Both the position numbers and the translations under genes were made by a program. Below are positions 14,841-27,600 of a stretch of DNA of 64,000 bases, piece after piece. The stretch is from Porites lobata (Eukaryota; Cnidaria; Anthozoa; Scleractinia; Poritidae): assembly GCA_942486035.1 (NCBI GenBank), contig CALNXK010000080.1, forward strand, positions 1,439,001 through 1,503,000, given 5' to 3'. Position 1 is the stretch's first letter; the number at the start of each line of letters is the position of its first letter. Under the pieces are notes generated by a model, which searched no databases, was not told the origin of the DNA, and saw nothing but the letters and a program-made list of their open reading frames with translations.

Positions 14841-14886
14841 TTGATTTGATTCTGTACACCAATACGTTCTGGGTAAGCAGGGCAAA

Positions 14887-15004
14887 AGTTGTTCAAACTG
14901 CTAAGTGGATAAATTACTATCCAGTGGATTAGTATCAGGAAAATAACAATTTATTCGGCTGGATGAAGATTTATCTGGTGGACCGGCACTATGCACCTTT
15001 TGTG
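14887..15004. repeat. GTTGTTCAAA / GGTGGATAG-type MITE, copy in duplication 1
   Basis: The element carries the AGTTGTTCAAA end, repeated TGGATAAATTACTATCCAG-like blocks in both orientations, and a CACCTTTTG end. Related copies occur at 22701-22819, 32585-32729, 37769-37920 and 44417-44501. It has no coding capacity. Confidence 0.6.
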
Positions 15005-16080
15005 GTCAAATGGTCCTCAAATCAGCACCAAATCGTAACGATGCTGGAGCCTGGGCACGAAGTCACCTCTAGGCTCCTATTACCTACAAATCAGTACGGG
15101 CGCAGTCAGCATTGAGAATCACTGACAACGATAATGCTGCCAGTCATACGAAACTGCTTTCCGCACATTTTCGTACCTCTACAGTTTTCTGCCCGCCGAC
15201 TAAGTGAGACAGGAGGAGTGGAGAATGCTTCTGGCGGTCAGACTCACCTAACGACATAGCGAGACATATGCGACCAGATTCTTTCTCTCTTTTTCTGGCG
15301 AAAGAAAGGCGTTGGATAAATTGTGTAAGGCAGGGCTCTACTGTGATGCAAATAGGCAATTTTCGAGTTCCAAAACTTTCACTTTCGAAACTATACCAAG
15401 TGCAAAAACCTTTATTGTGAATGCTAATTTCATTTGCATGTGAATAAAGAATCAGTTACCGTGGCAGCCAGAGACTTTCATGCGCGGTTTCCGGTTTCGG
15501 TCAAGCTTCCACCTGCGGCCGAAGTAGGAAGTTTTATCGGCCTGCAGTTGACGCCGAAGAATGCCGCCTCATGCCAAAAACTTTCCCTTCCGGCGACAGA
15601 TCAGGACTAACTTCGGTTCCTCTTTCAACAACAAACAAGAATACCTGCAAACTAGCATGAAAAACCTCCACATCCTACGCAACCTCGTCCCCAGTCCTTT
15701 TCCCTCCTTAGAAAATGCGAGGGGCCCCACCCCACTTTCTAAGGGAAAAACCCCAGGGACTAGGTTGTATCCCACGGGAAGCCAAGATGGGTGGTGCTTC
15801 TCTGGTAACAAAAACATTCCTTTTGGAAACAGCAAACTGAACAAACCGATGAAGTCTTGGTCAAACCCATGAATAGCGTTTGGTCGAACCCAAACAAATA
15901 TCCTTTTCTTATGATACGCACAACAAAAGCGACATTTTTTAAGATCTCGTCCTTTTTATATGGATTTCATTTGTGAACCCAGTACCATTCCAATTAATTC
16001 AGTCCATAACGCCAAACAAATTGGCTTTTTAACTTTGAACTTAAATGTTAATCCCGGATTTTAGCAATTAACTTACTAAG

Positions 16081-16735
16081 AGGGTCTCAATGGGGTTAAC
16101 CGTAAAACGCCCAAAATCTTAACCGTTAGAAATACGAAAAACCGTAAAAAAAATTTTGCTCCTTAAATTTGATAATTTGAGGAAGGTGCTAAACTCACCG
16201 TAGAACATTTTTTTCTTATTTCGCGGCTACTTTGGCTCTTTACGTTCCCGTTTCGTTTTGCCAAAAATTCTGTTCAAATTTCAAATATGGTCCTTTTCAT
16301 GGCTTTTGACATTTTTTAAACAAAGAGTTCTGCAGCTTAAGAGAATAAGAAAACTAACCCAGTACCAAATGTGAGAGTCACTGTAATGTTCGATCTCAAT
16401 TCAGCGTCCCTTTTTAGTTCATGTTGTACAGTCTGTTCTTCAATGGGGTAAAGACCCTGTCGTGGTAGTAAAAAAGAGGAGAGGGTAGCAAATACAAAGC
16501 GACGCCGAAGAACGAATCAGTAGCCCCTGAAGAAAAGGAAATTCAATGACGTTTCTTTTTTCTATGCGTAAAATTGGCTTTTCTAAAATTTGAAAATTTT
16601 CATGTCCCGACATGACCCTAAGACATTCATTTTGCTTTAAAGATACAAAAAATACAGGTTTATTAATAAACTTTTGAAACAAAGAAATTAATTTTTAATA
16701 AATTAACCGAACTGAAAAAACTTTTTAGCATAATC
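16081..16735. repeat. Copy-2-specific block of about 650 bp
   Basis: Copy 1 passes directly from ACTTACTAAGAG to the GGACGATT segment; copy 2 has this extra AT-rich block between them. Its left end carries repeated AACCGTAAAA / AACCGTTAGAAA motifs. Around 16358-16420 it contains CCCAGTACCA...AATTCAGCGTCC, resembling the start of the duplication unit itself, so it may be a compound of an insertion and a partial re-duplication. No clean target-site duplication was found. Confidence 0.55.
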
Positions 16736-17041
16736 GTACTGGACGATTTTTCAAAGTTTTGGCTTTAATGGTAAATTATAGATTGGAGCTGGGATACAGG
16801 CCATTTCCGATGAGTTCCAAAAACCATCACTTTCAATTAAACTCTCTTGCAAAAGTGAGTTTTATTTGTATGAGAATTAGCCTGTTTACAGACGTTTACA
16901 GGCTGGCGGTCAGTAAATCTCCTGCGGTTTATACTTTATCACCCGCGCTCGACGGACTTTGAAGAGAAAATAGGGCGTCTGTGAACAGGCTATATGAGAA
17001 TAAAAGCAACCATTTTCATGTCAAAGGCTTCGCACTCACCC

Positions 17042-17138
17042 TAGCCTGTTCCAGGCTCCGAGATAGTCTGGTCCGCGGGGATTTAGAAAGCGGTCGCGGT
17101 CGCGTCTTCCCCACTATCTGAGAGCCTGGAGCAGGCTA
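17042..17138. repeat. Hairpin MITE with GCGGTC repeats (copy in duplication 2)
   Basis: This is the counterpart of the element at 9091-9196, with the same TAGCCTGTTCCAGGC and GGAGCAGGCTA arms. It has fewer GCGGTC units than copy 1, a small repeat-number difference acquired since the duplication. Confidence 0.75.
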
Positions 17139-20100
17139 CACTCACCCTCGTTTTGAAAGAGAGGATTCAGGCCACTCGGAAATTTTTGAAAGGAAACAAG
17201 TCCACACAAAAAGGTCAAAAAGAAGATTCGTTACACATATAATAGAAGGTTCCATCAAAAACTGTACATCACGTGACGTTAAAAAACACCGATTTACGCG
17301 GGAACCCAGGTTCCTTTGAGGGCAAGCAAGCTGATTAAGTGACGAACACAAACTGAAGAACGGTTTACCTGAAAAGCAGTGCATTTATATTGTGTAACTA
17401 CAAAAAAAAACATAATATTCTTGAATGCGAATCTTCGTCCTCATTTACAGAAAGATCTTGGCACGGGCCGGCAGGTGCTAAGCATTAACCTTTTCTTAAC
17501 GTACAAAAAACGTTGGCCAAAAAAAGGTTTATCTCCTCTGATTAAGTTCATAGCCTACTTTGCATTTGACAATTGAGCTTAAGCAAGCTGTGTTTAAAAG
17601 CAACTATTTCCTCGAACTTTAAATTCACCGAGCCATAACAAAAAGCTGAGCGGGGCACAGCGGAGCTGGGGCTAAGCGGATATTACTATAAGAACCATTT
17701 CATAGAAAGTGAAAATGGGAAAAATTTGAGAATGTACCCCACCTTAGTTGTCTAACTGTGGCTATACGGTCTACCTATCTATCCATTCGTCCATTCCTAC
17801 ATACAGGTACATACACAGTCATCCATCCATTTATTTTTTTTTCACACGTATTAATAACAGAACTCTGACTGATGTTTGAACGAAAATAACATTTTCTCAC
17901 CTACAGTTTCTCAATGAGCAGATTAAAAAATCGCCACATAAAATTTATTCAACTGTTAGGACAGAACGCTGATAACCAAACAGATACGAAGGCGGACCCG
18001 CTGAATGAAACAAATTTCATTGTGATAATATTTTTAAAAATAAGTTAAAAATTAGTTGTAATCGTTTTGAGACTCAATTCATCTGGAAAAAAATCAGTTT
18101 TAGCTCAGCGTCAGCTCAGAAATAGAGACTCATCTTATCACACGTGACAAGGAGGCGTAACACGTCACGTTTCAGCTCAGTTTCCGGATCGAAACCAACC
18201 TCGCTCCCAGCGGAAGTTATATGTTTCACCCGGGTCAACGTACGGCAGCCGGATGCTTGCCGGAGACGAAGTTAAAGCTTTTTAGAGCCTTCTTACAATA
18301 AGCACTCGTGTTTCTACCCTGATATTGACGTACAATGTATTTTTTTACCTTGTTTTTGACCAAAAATAGAATTCCTTTCTCGTCTTGTCTCCTGAGTGAA
18401 GAACGAAAATAACCTCGAAGACAGCAAGAAGTCTCTTTTCGGTCTGTCGCGTCGAGGCTTGGCAGGGCTACCCTACAATGCTCGTCACAAATCGTTGAAA
18501 CAGGAGCCATTTGTCTTGAATTTTCTCCAATTTTTTTACATTCACTCTTTACACCCTTGTACACCCTTGTTCTCACTCCAATGTGCCCCTCTCCTTCCCC
18601 ACTGTTGAGCCGAGAGTATTTTCACTGAAATGACTGCAAACCCAAACCAACATGACTGGGGAGCGGGGAGCGGAAAATCACTCAAGTGTTTCAAGATCTG
18701 TGACGAGTATTGAAGTTCAATTGCCGAGGTCTTTTTTTTCTTCTTTTTGGGGCCGAAGTAAACTCGAAACTCTTTACACTTCTCACCGCTGGTGAGCAAG
18801 AAGACCTCTGATATTCAGGCAGGTGGATGGGATGACTCTTTACAGCGGCGATTTTATAGCATTGAAGGAAGGTGGAGGTTTGCCTCATTCGCGTGCACTT
18901 AGCATGCTATTAGCCAACGCAACAACCCTACAAACCGTGAGGGACTGCTAACAGTCAATTAACCTCGATTTTTGGGTGTGCATAACATCAAGCAGCCCTT
19001 CAGCAGTTCAGATAACTGCTACACCACTCCCCAAAATTGTCGCGCGAGGTACCCGAATCGTGTTGAAAATGTTTTGATAGTGTTCAGACTACAAGAAAAT
19101 GTTTCTCCCTACGGTCCTAGACCTTGAGATAAGAGCGGGGGGGCCGGTTATCTAGATCCTGGTGGGGGACCGATCTCAGGGGTCTACACTAGCAGCTTAC
19201 GAACAGTTTTATTTGGTTATATAACAGCATGGTAAGACCCCGTACATATGTGTAATCGCGTGAATAGAAAAGTGTCAGCAACTTAAAGTAACTGTTGCGG
19301 CGTAGGCAGGCAATCCCTTTAAAAAAATAATGATTTGGAGAGATTCACATGGACTTCAGGGCCAAAGCCCACGGGCAAAAACATTCTTTAGGAGAAATCA
19401 TCGATAAATTAAGAAGAGAACAAGGGCCCCTTTGATGCACCCGGGTTTTATACCCTCTTCTTTCCCAGGGATGTTTTATTGACAATGTGTCCGAACGTTC
19501 TTTACCCCCGTAATGAACTAAAAGACGGATTTTAATACATTTTTTCATTAAAAAGAAAAAGTTTCAAATTTAGTCTGCTTTCAAAATTACTATAAAAATT
19601 ATTAAATCGTTATTTTTATGCATTACATTCAGTTGACAGCGTGTTTGGTTAACAATGACAATGTGGTCTACGTGGGAAGCGGAAAATTTTCCTACAACAG
19701 AGCATAACATTACTAATACGAAAAAAATTTGGAAGAGGGTCTTTTCGCATGGTAAACCTTTCGACCGCATGGCCATAAGTCTTTTCCTGTAGACGAAAAA
19801 CGATGGCCATGAAACAGCTATAGACCGGAGATGGCGGTAAGCAAGATACTAAATGCATGATCTTTGATTCGGTATTACTATTTAACATAATTTAGACCGA
19901 AAAGATAACTTCAAAAATATCGTACAAATATGCAATGGAAAGCAAAAGCAAGTCAATTCGAGAAGTATGAAGCATTTTTTCAGTTTTATAATGCTGTAGA
20001 ACATTTTTAAAACGTTTGCAGTTACAGTTCAGTTCTACCAAGAAAAACGTGAAATGTCTTGCATGGATTTTCAAGAAGTAATGAATAGTAATAACCAACC

Positions 20101-22065
20101 ACTTTGTGGCTGAAAAAATGCTGACAGTGGGTGAAAAAATGCTGACATGAAAACAAAATTATTCGGAACGGGAATGCCAAACTGAAACTGACAATTCAGC
20201 AAAATTATATCGTAATCTCAATATTTTTAGGAGACACAGATTTTTTTCCTAAGTGGTTGCTATAAACAGCCCATTGCAAAGAAAGACGTTTCTTCTATTT
20301 CTTTTGCAATGACTATGATGAGCGCAGGTTTCACATATGAGAAGAAGTTGTATTTTATTTAGTTATGTCTCAACAGTCTATCTGTGTGTGCAGTACACTA
20401 AAATAAATCATCTCTAATCTGCTCAATTTGCTTATATTAATAGGAAACCTATTTTTTAAAACTGAGAGCATCCATAAATGTGATCAGTTCAGGCTTAATG
20501 TTCGAATCATGGCACTTTTGCTATATTTTACAAGCACCGGTTAACTATTGATGCTGACGTTTAACTGAATAAGCGTAAACACGATGTATGAGAAACAGTA
20601 AAATCTAGGGATGCAGTGAATTCGTCAAATATCATAAGTTCTCCCGGACAAGTATTCATGATCATTTCTCCATGCCACGGGAATGTGATCCGTAGGACTC
20701 TCATCAACGATCGACTTTGAATTACTTTCTTCAGCATGAGCCTTTTGGTTTTGCACAATGAAATTAAAACTATCCTTCATACGATCTATCAAAACCTCTA
20801 ATAACAGAACAAAGGATCACCTCTCGCTCATTGCTGCTTCATCGACTCCCACTGTTAAAGCCGGCTGTATTTCACATCCATGTTCCATTATCTAGCTCTA
20901 AAAATTTCTTGGTTCATTGTATATTATTGCCAAATTGTCCTTTCAGTGAATATCCTGAAAATATTATTCATTTTGGCAAGAGGCATTTTCAGTGGAATTG
21001 AGGAGCTAGCAACTCAGCAAAAGTTATATTAACAGTCTCCCCATGCAGATAATCTCAGTTGATAATCTCTAATGTACCTCTACAAGAACTAAATTCGCTT
21101 TCGAAATACTAAAAGGAAAAAGTATCAAGGGTAAACAGTAGGAATTTCTAGGGACTGCCGTTCAGGGCTGAAATTAATTGATGTGGTATATAAAGATGAC
21201 CTAACTGGTGCCCGTAGTCGTAAAGTTCGCTGAATCCTTTACAGGCTACTCACAACAATGCCATCCTAGTGCCGCACCCATTTAATTCACAATAATGAAA
21301 ATAAGCCTGACACTAACATCTTATGCTAAGCCACTGAACAGTTACCTGAAAGCGGATTCCTTGAAAGCTTCTTTCCTTGGATCTGGCTCGATCGGGCGCG
21401 CACTTTCGAAGCAATACTGCCCTGCTTGAATTAGTCTTGTATGTTGTACTCTTTAAGCAGACCAGGACGCAGTGACTAATATGGGGGCAGATTTGTCTTC
21501 TCGCTGTCAAGGTGCTGTCAAATTTCCATGATAAAGGTTCCCGGTACCCCCTTTTTCCCAGAAGCGGTAGTTTCATTTTCTAAAGCGCCCCATTTCAACG
21601 GCTACGCAAACTTCCGTTCTTTCTGGGATTTTGTTTGACAGTCATTTCATCCCACAAAACTGGTCGATATTGGAGTTTCAACAGTCGAAACTTGTAGCAT
21701 CAATAGCTTTTTGTGGCAGATATTTTTTGTTGACTCCTCCTGAAAACACACATACTCTTCTTTGAACATAAGTCGCATTTTTCTGCCTTGACAAGCCTGA
21801 AAAGCGTCGTTTTCTTTGTTGACTGTGCACAGATTGGAAGTGCTCCCCCATGCGTGCACACAATCTTTCAACAAATGACGTTCAGGGAAAGAATTGGTTC
21901 CAAAATTAAGAGGCCTGGACACCAATGAGTCAAAATTGAAGAGGAGGGGAGGAGGAGGTGAGGTGAGCGTTCATACTCTGCAGAGTCTCTAACAAAACGT
22001 CGAGTCTCTTGGTTAGCCTGAACATACAGCAAACCCCTGGGAAGTTAGAATGCACAGTAATTTTT

Positions 22066-22315
22066 TACTCCTGAAAAAGAGTGTTTTTAACTCCCAGTCT
22101 GGAGTTAAAATAAGTCCGAAAATGGGGTTAATTTTACTCCTTACATGGGTTGTTTTTACTGTTTTTGGAGTTACTTCAACTCAGAAAGTGAGTAAAAATT
22201 TTAGGTACAGCCATAACTCCTTTATTGGGGTTATTTTAACTCCTCAATATCTGGGGTGACTCCTGAAAAAGAGTTCTTTAAACTCCCAGTTTCTGTAGGA
22301 AAATAACTCCCAGGG
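22066..22315. repeat. Array of GGAGTTAAAATAACTCC-type units (copy 2, shortened)
   Basis: This is the counterpart of 14081-14400. The left part aligns closely, then copy 2 jumps to the sequence after the array, leaving out roughly 150 bp. Loss by recombination between the short internal repeats is a likely cause. Confidence 0.65.
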
Positions 22316-22700
22316 GACAGGGACAAGAAACGTGGACTTGAACTATAACAATTGCGGTTGTTTATCTATGCTTAAAATGGAGAACGTATCCCTGGCTTTA
22401 GCTTTTATTCACTGACCTTTAAGAATAGCAATAAACAAGGGTAATAAGGCAAACTAGCCCTTGGAGTAGCAACTTAACTTTAGTAAAAAGCGTCTTCAGT
22501 TACAGATGACCCACAGGGACTTATCTAGCTGTTAAAGTCTGTTTATCCTCCCTTGGTCTGTTCATGTAAGCTCTTCTGCAATCCTTCATTATGCTTTTCG
22601 GTGCTTTCAGAGTTAGCGATGTTTAATTCTAACAGAATATAATTTGATTTGATTCTGTACACTAAAAGAGTCCTAAAACGTTCTGGGTAAGCAGGGCAAA

Positions 22701-22819
22701 AGTTGTTCAAACTGCTAAGTGGATAAATTACTATCCAGTGGATAGGTATCAGGAAAATAACAATTTATTCGGCTGGATAATGATTTATCCGGTGGACTGG
22801 CACTATCCACCTTTTGTGG
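22701..22819. repeat. GTTGTTCAAA / GGTGGATAG-type MITE, copy in duplication 2
   Basis: This is the counterpart of the element at 14887-15004. Here the inner block still reads TGGATAATGATTTATCCGG and the right end CACTATCCACCTTTTG, closer to the other family members, so copy 1 has the more decayed version. Confidence 0.6.
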
Positions 22820-23790
22820 TCAAATGGTCCTCAAATCAGCACCAAATCGTAACGATGCTGGAGCCTGGGCACGAAGTCACCTCCAGGCTCCTATTACAAA
22901 TCAGTACGGGCGCAGTCAGCATTTGAGAATCACTGACAGCGATAATGCGGTCAGTCATACGAAACTGCTTTCTGCACATTTTCGTACCTCTAAGAGTTTT
23001 CTGCCCGCTGGCTAAGTGAGACAGGAGGAGTGGAGAATGCTTCTGTCGGTCAGACTCACCTGGCGACATAGCGAGACACATGTGACCAGCTTCTTTCACA
23101 TTCTCTTTTCTTCTAATGAAAGAAAAGCGTTGGATAAATTGTGTAAGGCAAGGCTCTACTGTGATGCAAATAGGCAATTTCACTTTCGAAACTATACCAA
23201 GTGTGGAACCTTTATTGTGAAAGCTGATTTCATTTGCATGTGAACAAAGAATCAGTTACCCTGGCAGCCAGAGACTTTCATGCGCGGTTTCCGGTTTCGG
23301 TCAAGCTTCGACCTGCGGCTGAAGTAGGACGTTTTGTCGGCCTGTACTCGACACCGAAGAATTCCGCCTCACGCCAAAACGTTTCCTTCCAAAGACAGAT
23401 CAGGACTAACTTTTAGGTTCCCTATTCAACGACAAACAAGAATACCTGCAAACTGACATGAAAAACCTCCACATCCTACGCAACCTCGTCCCCAGTCCTT
23501 TTCCCTCCTTAGAAAATGCGAGGGGCCCACCCTATTTCCTAAGGGAAAAGCCCCAGGGACTAGGTTGTATCCCACGGGAAGCCAAGATGGGTGGTGCTTC
23601 GCTGGTAACAAAAACATTTCTTTTGGAAACAGGAAACTGAACTAACCGATATAGTCGTTTGGTCGAACCCACAGTATCTTTTTTGAAAAGCCTTTCGATC
23701 TGCCTTTTTTAGGAGCTTTCGTAGCCAAACAAATTACCATCACTTGCCTCGCATCTTATGATACGCACAACAAAAGCGACAGCTAAGATT

Positions 23791-24601
23791 TGCAAAACAA
23801 GCGTTCTTTATTTTATTTTTCGCAACACAGTACAATACAGTTGAACTTCTACTTACGCAAATCTCTATAATATGGACACCTCTCGATTACGGATAGTTCT
23901 GTTTGTCCCAAGAACACCAAACTTCATACCCGTATTAAAATCTCTAACAGATTTAGATTTAGATTTAGCATTATCAAAACCATTTAAGAATATGTGGCTT
24001 AAACCAATGAAAACAAAAAACGCTAAACTATATCAGGCTACCTCATTATACCCTGATTGATATTAAATATCATAATGTTATGTCTGTACTGTGCATACAA
24101 AATATTTACAAACCTAACGCGCCAAATACATTGATAACTTAATCTACAAATTGATGACGTCACTGCCTCACGCCCAGGTCCCATATTCTTTCAACGATTA
24201 CATTATCGCGTAGACTGAGTTCGAGTCTTCAGAGTGAAAGTTGGCGAACGCAAAGCCCCGATCCCCTCCGCCTTTTCAAACTTCGGTAGCCCTGTTCTCT
24301 CAGTCGTAGCCTGGTTAGGAGGCAGTTTCTGCATAAAACTCACCTACGACCCTAACTAAATTTTTTTTGAGAGGTTCGCTGTTGTTCGTTTATAAGGAGC
24401 GAGTTACCAAAAAGACTAAATTTAGTCGATCTATCGTCAGACACAAACAATGTGTTTTTCATAGCAGCGGAAATTTGATTGATCTTCAGTTAAAAGGCCA
24501 ACGATATTTTCGATAAGATGTTCTCTTAATCTTACTATTATGTGCATCACGAGAGCTTTTAATCGTTTAGGCTATTGTTGAGTTGAGTTGAGTTGACTAT
24601 T
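23791..24601. other. 3' flank of ZER1, probable 3' UTR and decayed repeat
   Basis: On the minus strand this follows the ZER1 stop codon. A plus-strand TTTAAT near 24558 gives ATTAAA on the transcript about 40 bases after the stop, and TTTATT near 23808 gives a more distal AATAAA; either could end the mRNA. A TTGAG microrepeat lies at about 24577-24596. Around 23835-23960 the sequence (CAGTTGAACTTCTACTT, then ATGGACACCTCTCGATTAC) looks like a decayed end of a DNA transposon, related to the GCGGACACC motif at 26755-26810. Confidence 0.4.
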
Positions 24602-27600
24602 TTATGTTGTTTGTTGAGCGTTATTTTCCAGATGTTCCAGATTATTATAGCACTTGTCTAGGGTCATCTGGGACAGCTCCCTGACTCGCTGAGACGTGTT
24701 TGGATTTGCGGTGAGACCCTGTAATAGCTCCATGCCGCCTTCGTCACGAACAAGCTTGCAGTATTTCTCCGCTGAAAAAGAAAAAAAATACAAAAACGAA
24801 GTAAAGGTACAGTTGCGATCTCATACCTAGAAATAATATGCATACCATCAACCCTTCCCTCTCACTTCAAGCAACGTTAAATTAGTGGAAAAGTCGAAGA
24901 AGCTTGAGTATTTTTCTCTCAACGCTGGTTTTCAATGCCAGCATTTTTTTCATTTTGGATGTACATTAGAGATCTTTAGATTCTGAGACGAGAACGAGAT
25001 TTTCTCAATATCAGGTAGTGCGCGCGTGAGCCAGCGTCATTTTGGCGGGAAAACATGGTAGCCGTCGTCATACTACGGGTTTTAGCGAACACGTCGTAGT
25101 GACGGAAGCAAGTTATCGGTTAGAAGTTTTATCACTTTGCGAACGAGAGAGGGATTTTAACAACCTCCTCCAATAAAAATAACCGTGTTACTGGTGAAAA
25201 AAGTTAAGTGAAACTTTCCGGAGTATCTGTTCATTGATAACACGCTAAAAAAAACTTTTAAGTTAAATCTAGTCCTCGTAGTCGTCTTCGTCTTTAAATC
25301 TAAAATCAATTGAATATTGAATCTGCTACACCGTCTACGACAACGCTTAAACCACCAAATGTACTTACCATCAACATTACACAAGTTAGCCAATGCCCAC
25401 GTAGCCCAATGGTGTATGGCGGTTACGTCACATCCGGATATCAACCTCAATATTGGAGCAAAAGAGCTAGAAGAAAAAAAAAAGGAAATCAAGGGAGAGT
25501 TTCAGTTCAACCCTGTTGAAGCTAAGAAAAGTGAGCCATGTCTAATCATAACGACAGAGTTATTCTTTGAACCGCATGTTTAGAATCACACCGTGTGCAA
25601 GAGGGATATGTATTTATCATGGGTTATGTAACCTTTTCTTTGGGGTGTTACATGGTATGCTGTTCTGATGCTTCATTAGCGGTAGGCTATATATATTTGA
25701 GTTGTTCTCATTTATATTCATTCGCGTCTTACGACCGTCCCTACGCCCTCAAAATTAAATACCCAGTGATCAGGGGTTTCTCTTAGACGTAGTTTTTTGC
25801 ATGCTGCTTTATGAAAGGTTTAGCACGTTTTGTATGTTTACTGAATCATTGTTATGCGAGGATAGTTTAGATCATTTTGTTGGGTTGTTTTTCTTGCTAT
25901 AATTTTTTTTACATTTCCGAGTTTTCATTCTGTTTGTTGTATTATTTCCATCCATTCTGTTGATGAAGGCATAATAAAGAGGGTCGCACACGGCTCGTGT
26001 TGACACACCCCAATTGAGGTTGCTTGTTACATGATAAATATGTTTTATATTCGTTTGAGCGGGGTAGCGAATTAGAATATAAGACTACTTCTTGCGACTA
26101 TCAAAGTCATATTACGTGGGTTCACACTGGACTTTTCAGTGAAAAGTCCGGTGTGAACTCACTTCCGCTTGAACCAGATTTTCATTATTAAACTTTCTGA
26201 TTGGTTATCTAGAAAGCTTCCCTACCTTTTTGTGACATTTGATTGGTTAATGAAAGGTCACACCAAAATCAAACGTGACTCGATCTTAAGTGCATTCTCA
26301 CGCTTGACGCCCTTCGCACGATCATTTTATTCGAGCTCTGATTGGTTCATTGGTCTGTCTAAGAGTAACAGAATTAGCAAGTGTCCAACGCTAAGAACGT
26401 TGCTTGAAAGTCCTGAAACTGTCAATTGAAGTTATGTATAAGCGGTCTAAAACTCCTTAAACTACATGTGCAGTAAGGAGACTAAAATTTTCTCTCTATT
26501 TCCTTGCCCTTTTTCGCAAAGTGACTTCAGCAAACACAAAAGTCAGACTTAAGGATACCTTCTGAAAATTAAACCAAATTTATACGCGCTGAGATTTTGC
26601 AAACAACCCAGCCCCTGGCATAATTATACCACCCTTTCACAGTTCGGAAAGTATCTTACCGATAACTCATCTGACGTCGCGTTCGTATGTCCCAAGTCTC
26701 AATGATCTCCTCCTAAAAAGGCGAGTAAATCAACAAAAGTTTAGGAAATTACTGTACAGTCAATTCTCGCCTCGCGGACACCCCGCTAAAACGGACACCC
26801 CGTTTGTGCTTACAAGCTCTAATCATGTTTGACTAATCACTTGTTTTCTAGGATTAATCTTTACTTTTTTAATTTGCTATTTTTTGCATTTTTGAAGTAA
26901 TGAATATGTGAAAATCATATGTTAGAACTGCGGGACAAACCAACTAAATGGCCAGCTCAGCACCGATATCGGAGTGCTCAAGAGGCCTAATTCCGTACAA
27001 GCCCTATTTTTGTCAGGTTTTCTTTTCGCAACTGCAAAAGTTGCGTCTATAATATTCGATGATCTTCTTTACTTTGAAGTTTTCGTTGTTGTTATTATTC
27101 CAGTTTACCCCTTTCTAATCAGAAGTAAGGCCCTCACGAAACAAAAAGAGATACAATACACTTTCGCACCCTAACTCAAACTGATACTTACATAAACGCC
27201 AGAATTCTTTTCTAGCTGGTACAGACACTAAAAACAACATCAACAACTTCCGCAAAATTCACAGAATATAACCACTACCAATCACGTGTTTGCTTTGTGT
27301 GTGTGCTTTTTTTCACTGCGCATAGTAGTACTAGCATGTTTTTATCACGTGCACGCCTAATGCTCGTTAGTCGGATAGACGGTGTACATTATACATGTAT
27401 TCGTTTTTTCTTATTAAGCCATTCATTCTGGGGTGTCCGCGCTGTCATCGCAGCTGACGTTGCCTGGACTTCCACTGACACGTGCAACTTCGTTTCCAGT
27501 GACTGGAGCCCCGGGGGCCGAGTAGGAGAGGACCCTGGGAACAAGGTTGTTATGCGTGCTTTACCAATGCTTTACCACGCTGTACAGTTTAACAGTTTAT

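Larger units (their letters stand above)
8622..15953 (+). repeat. Large tandem duplication, copy 1 (about 7.3 kb)
   Basis: This block is repeated directly in the following block in the same order and orientation. The shared unit starts near TATGGATTTCATTTGTGA and ends near the shared motif ATACGCACAACAAAAGCGAC. Corresponding landmarks appear about 7.3 kb apart at the start and 7.8-8.0 kb apart further in; for example the segment at 8831 matches 16777, and the one at 13327 matches 21313. The copies differ by scattered substitutions and several indels. I see no conserved reading frame in the unit: open frames shared by the copies are short and interrupted differently, so it looks non-coding. 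It contains nested smaller repeats, listed separately. Whether the unit was itself a large transposon or ordinary intergenic DNA is unknown. Confidence 0.9.
15957..23790 (+). repeat. Large tandem duplication, copy 2 (about 7.8 kb)
   Basis: This is the second direct copy of the block described at 8622-15953. It is longer mainly because of a segment of about 650 bp at roughly 16081-16735 that has no equivalent in copy 1. It lacks about 150 bp of the GGAGTTAAAATAACTCC array and the 40-bp hairpin found in copy 1. Near its right end (about 23665-23755) it keeps sequence that copy 1 has lost. No supported gene lies inside it. Its right end falls about 0.8 kb beyond the stop codon of the ZER1 gene. 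Confidence 0.9.
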
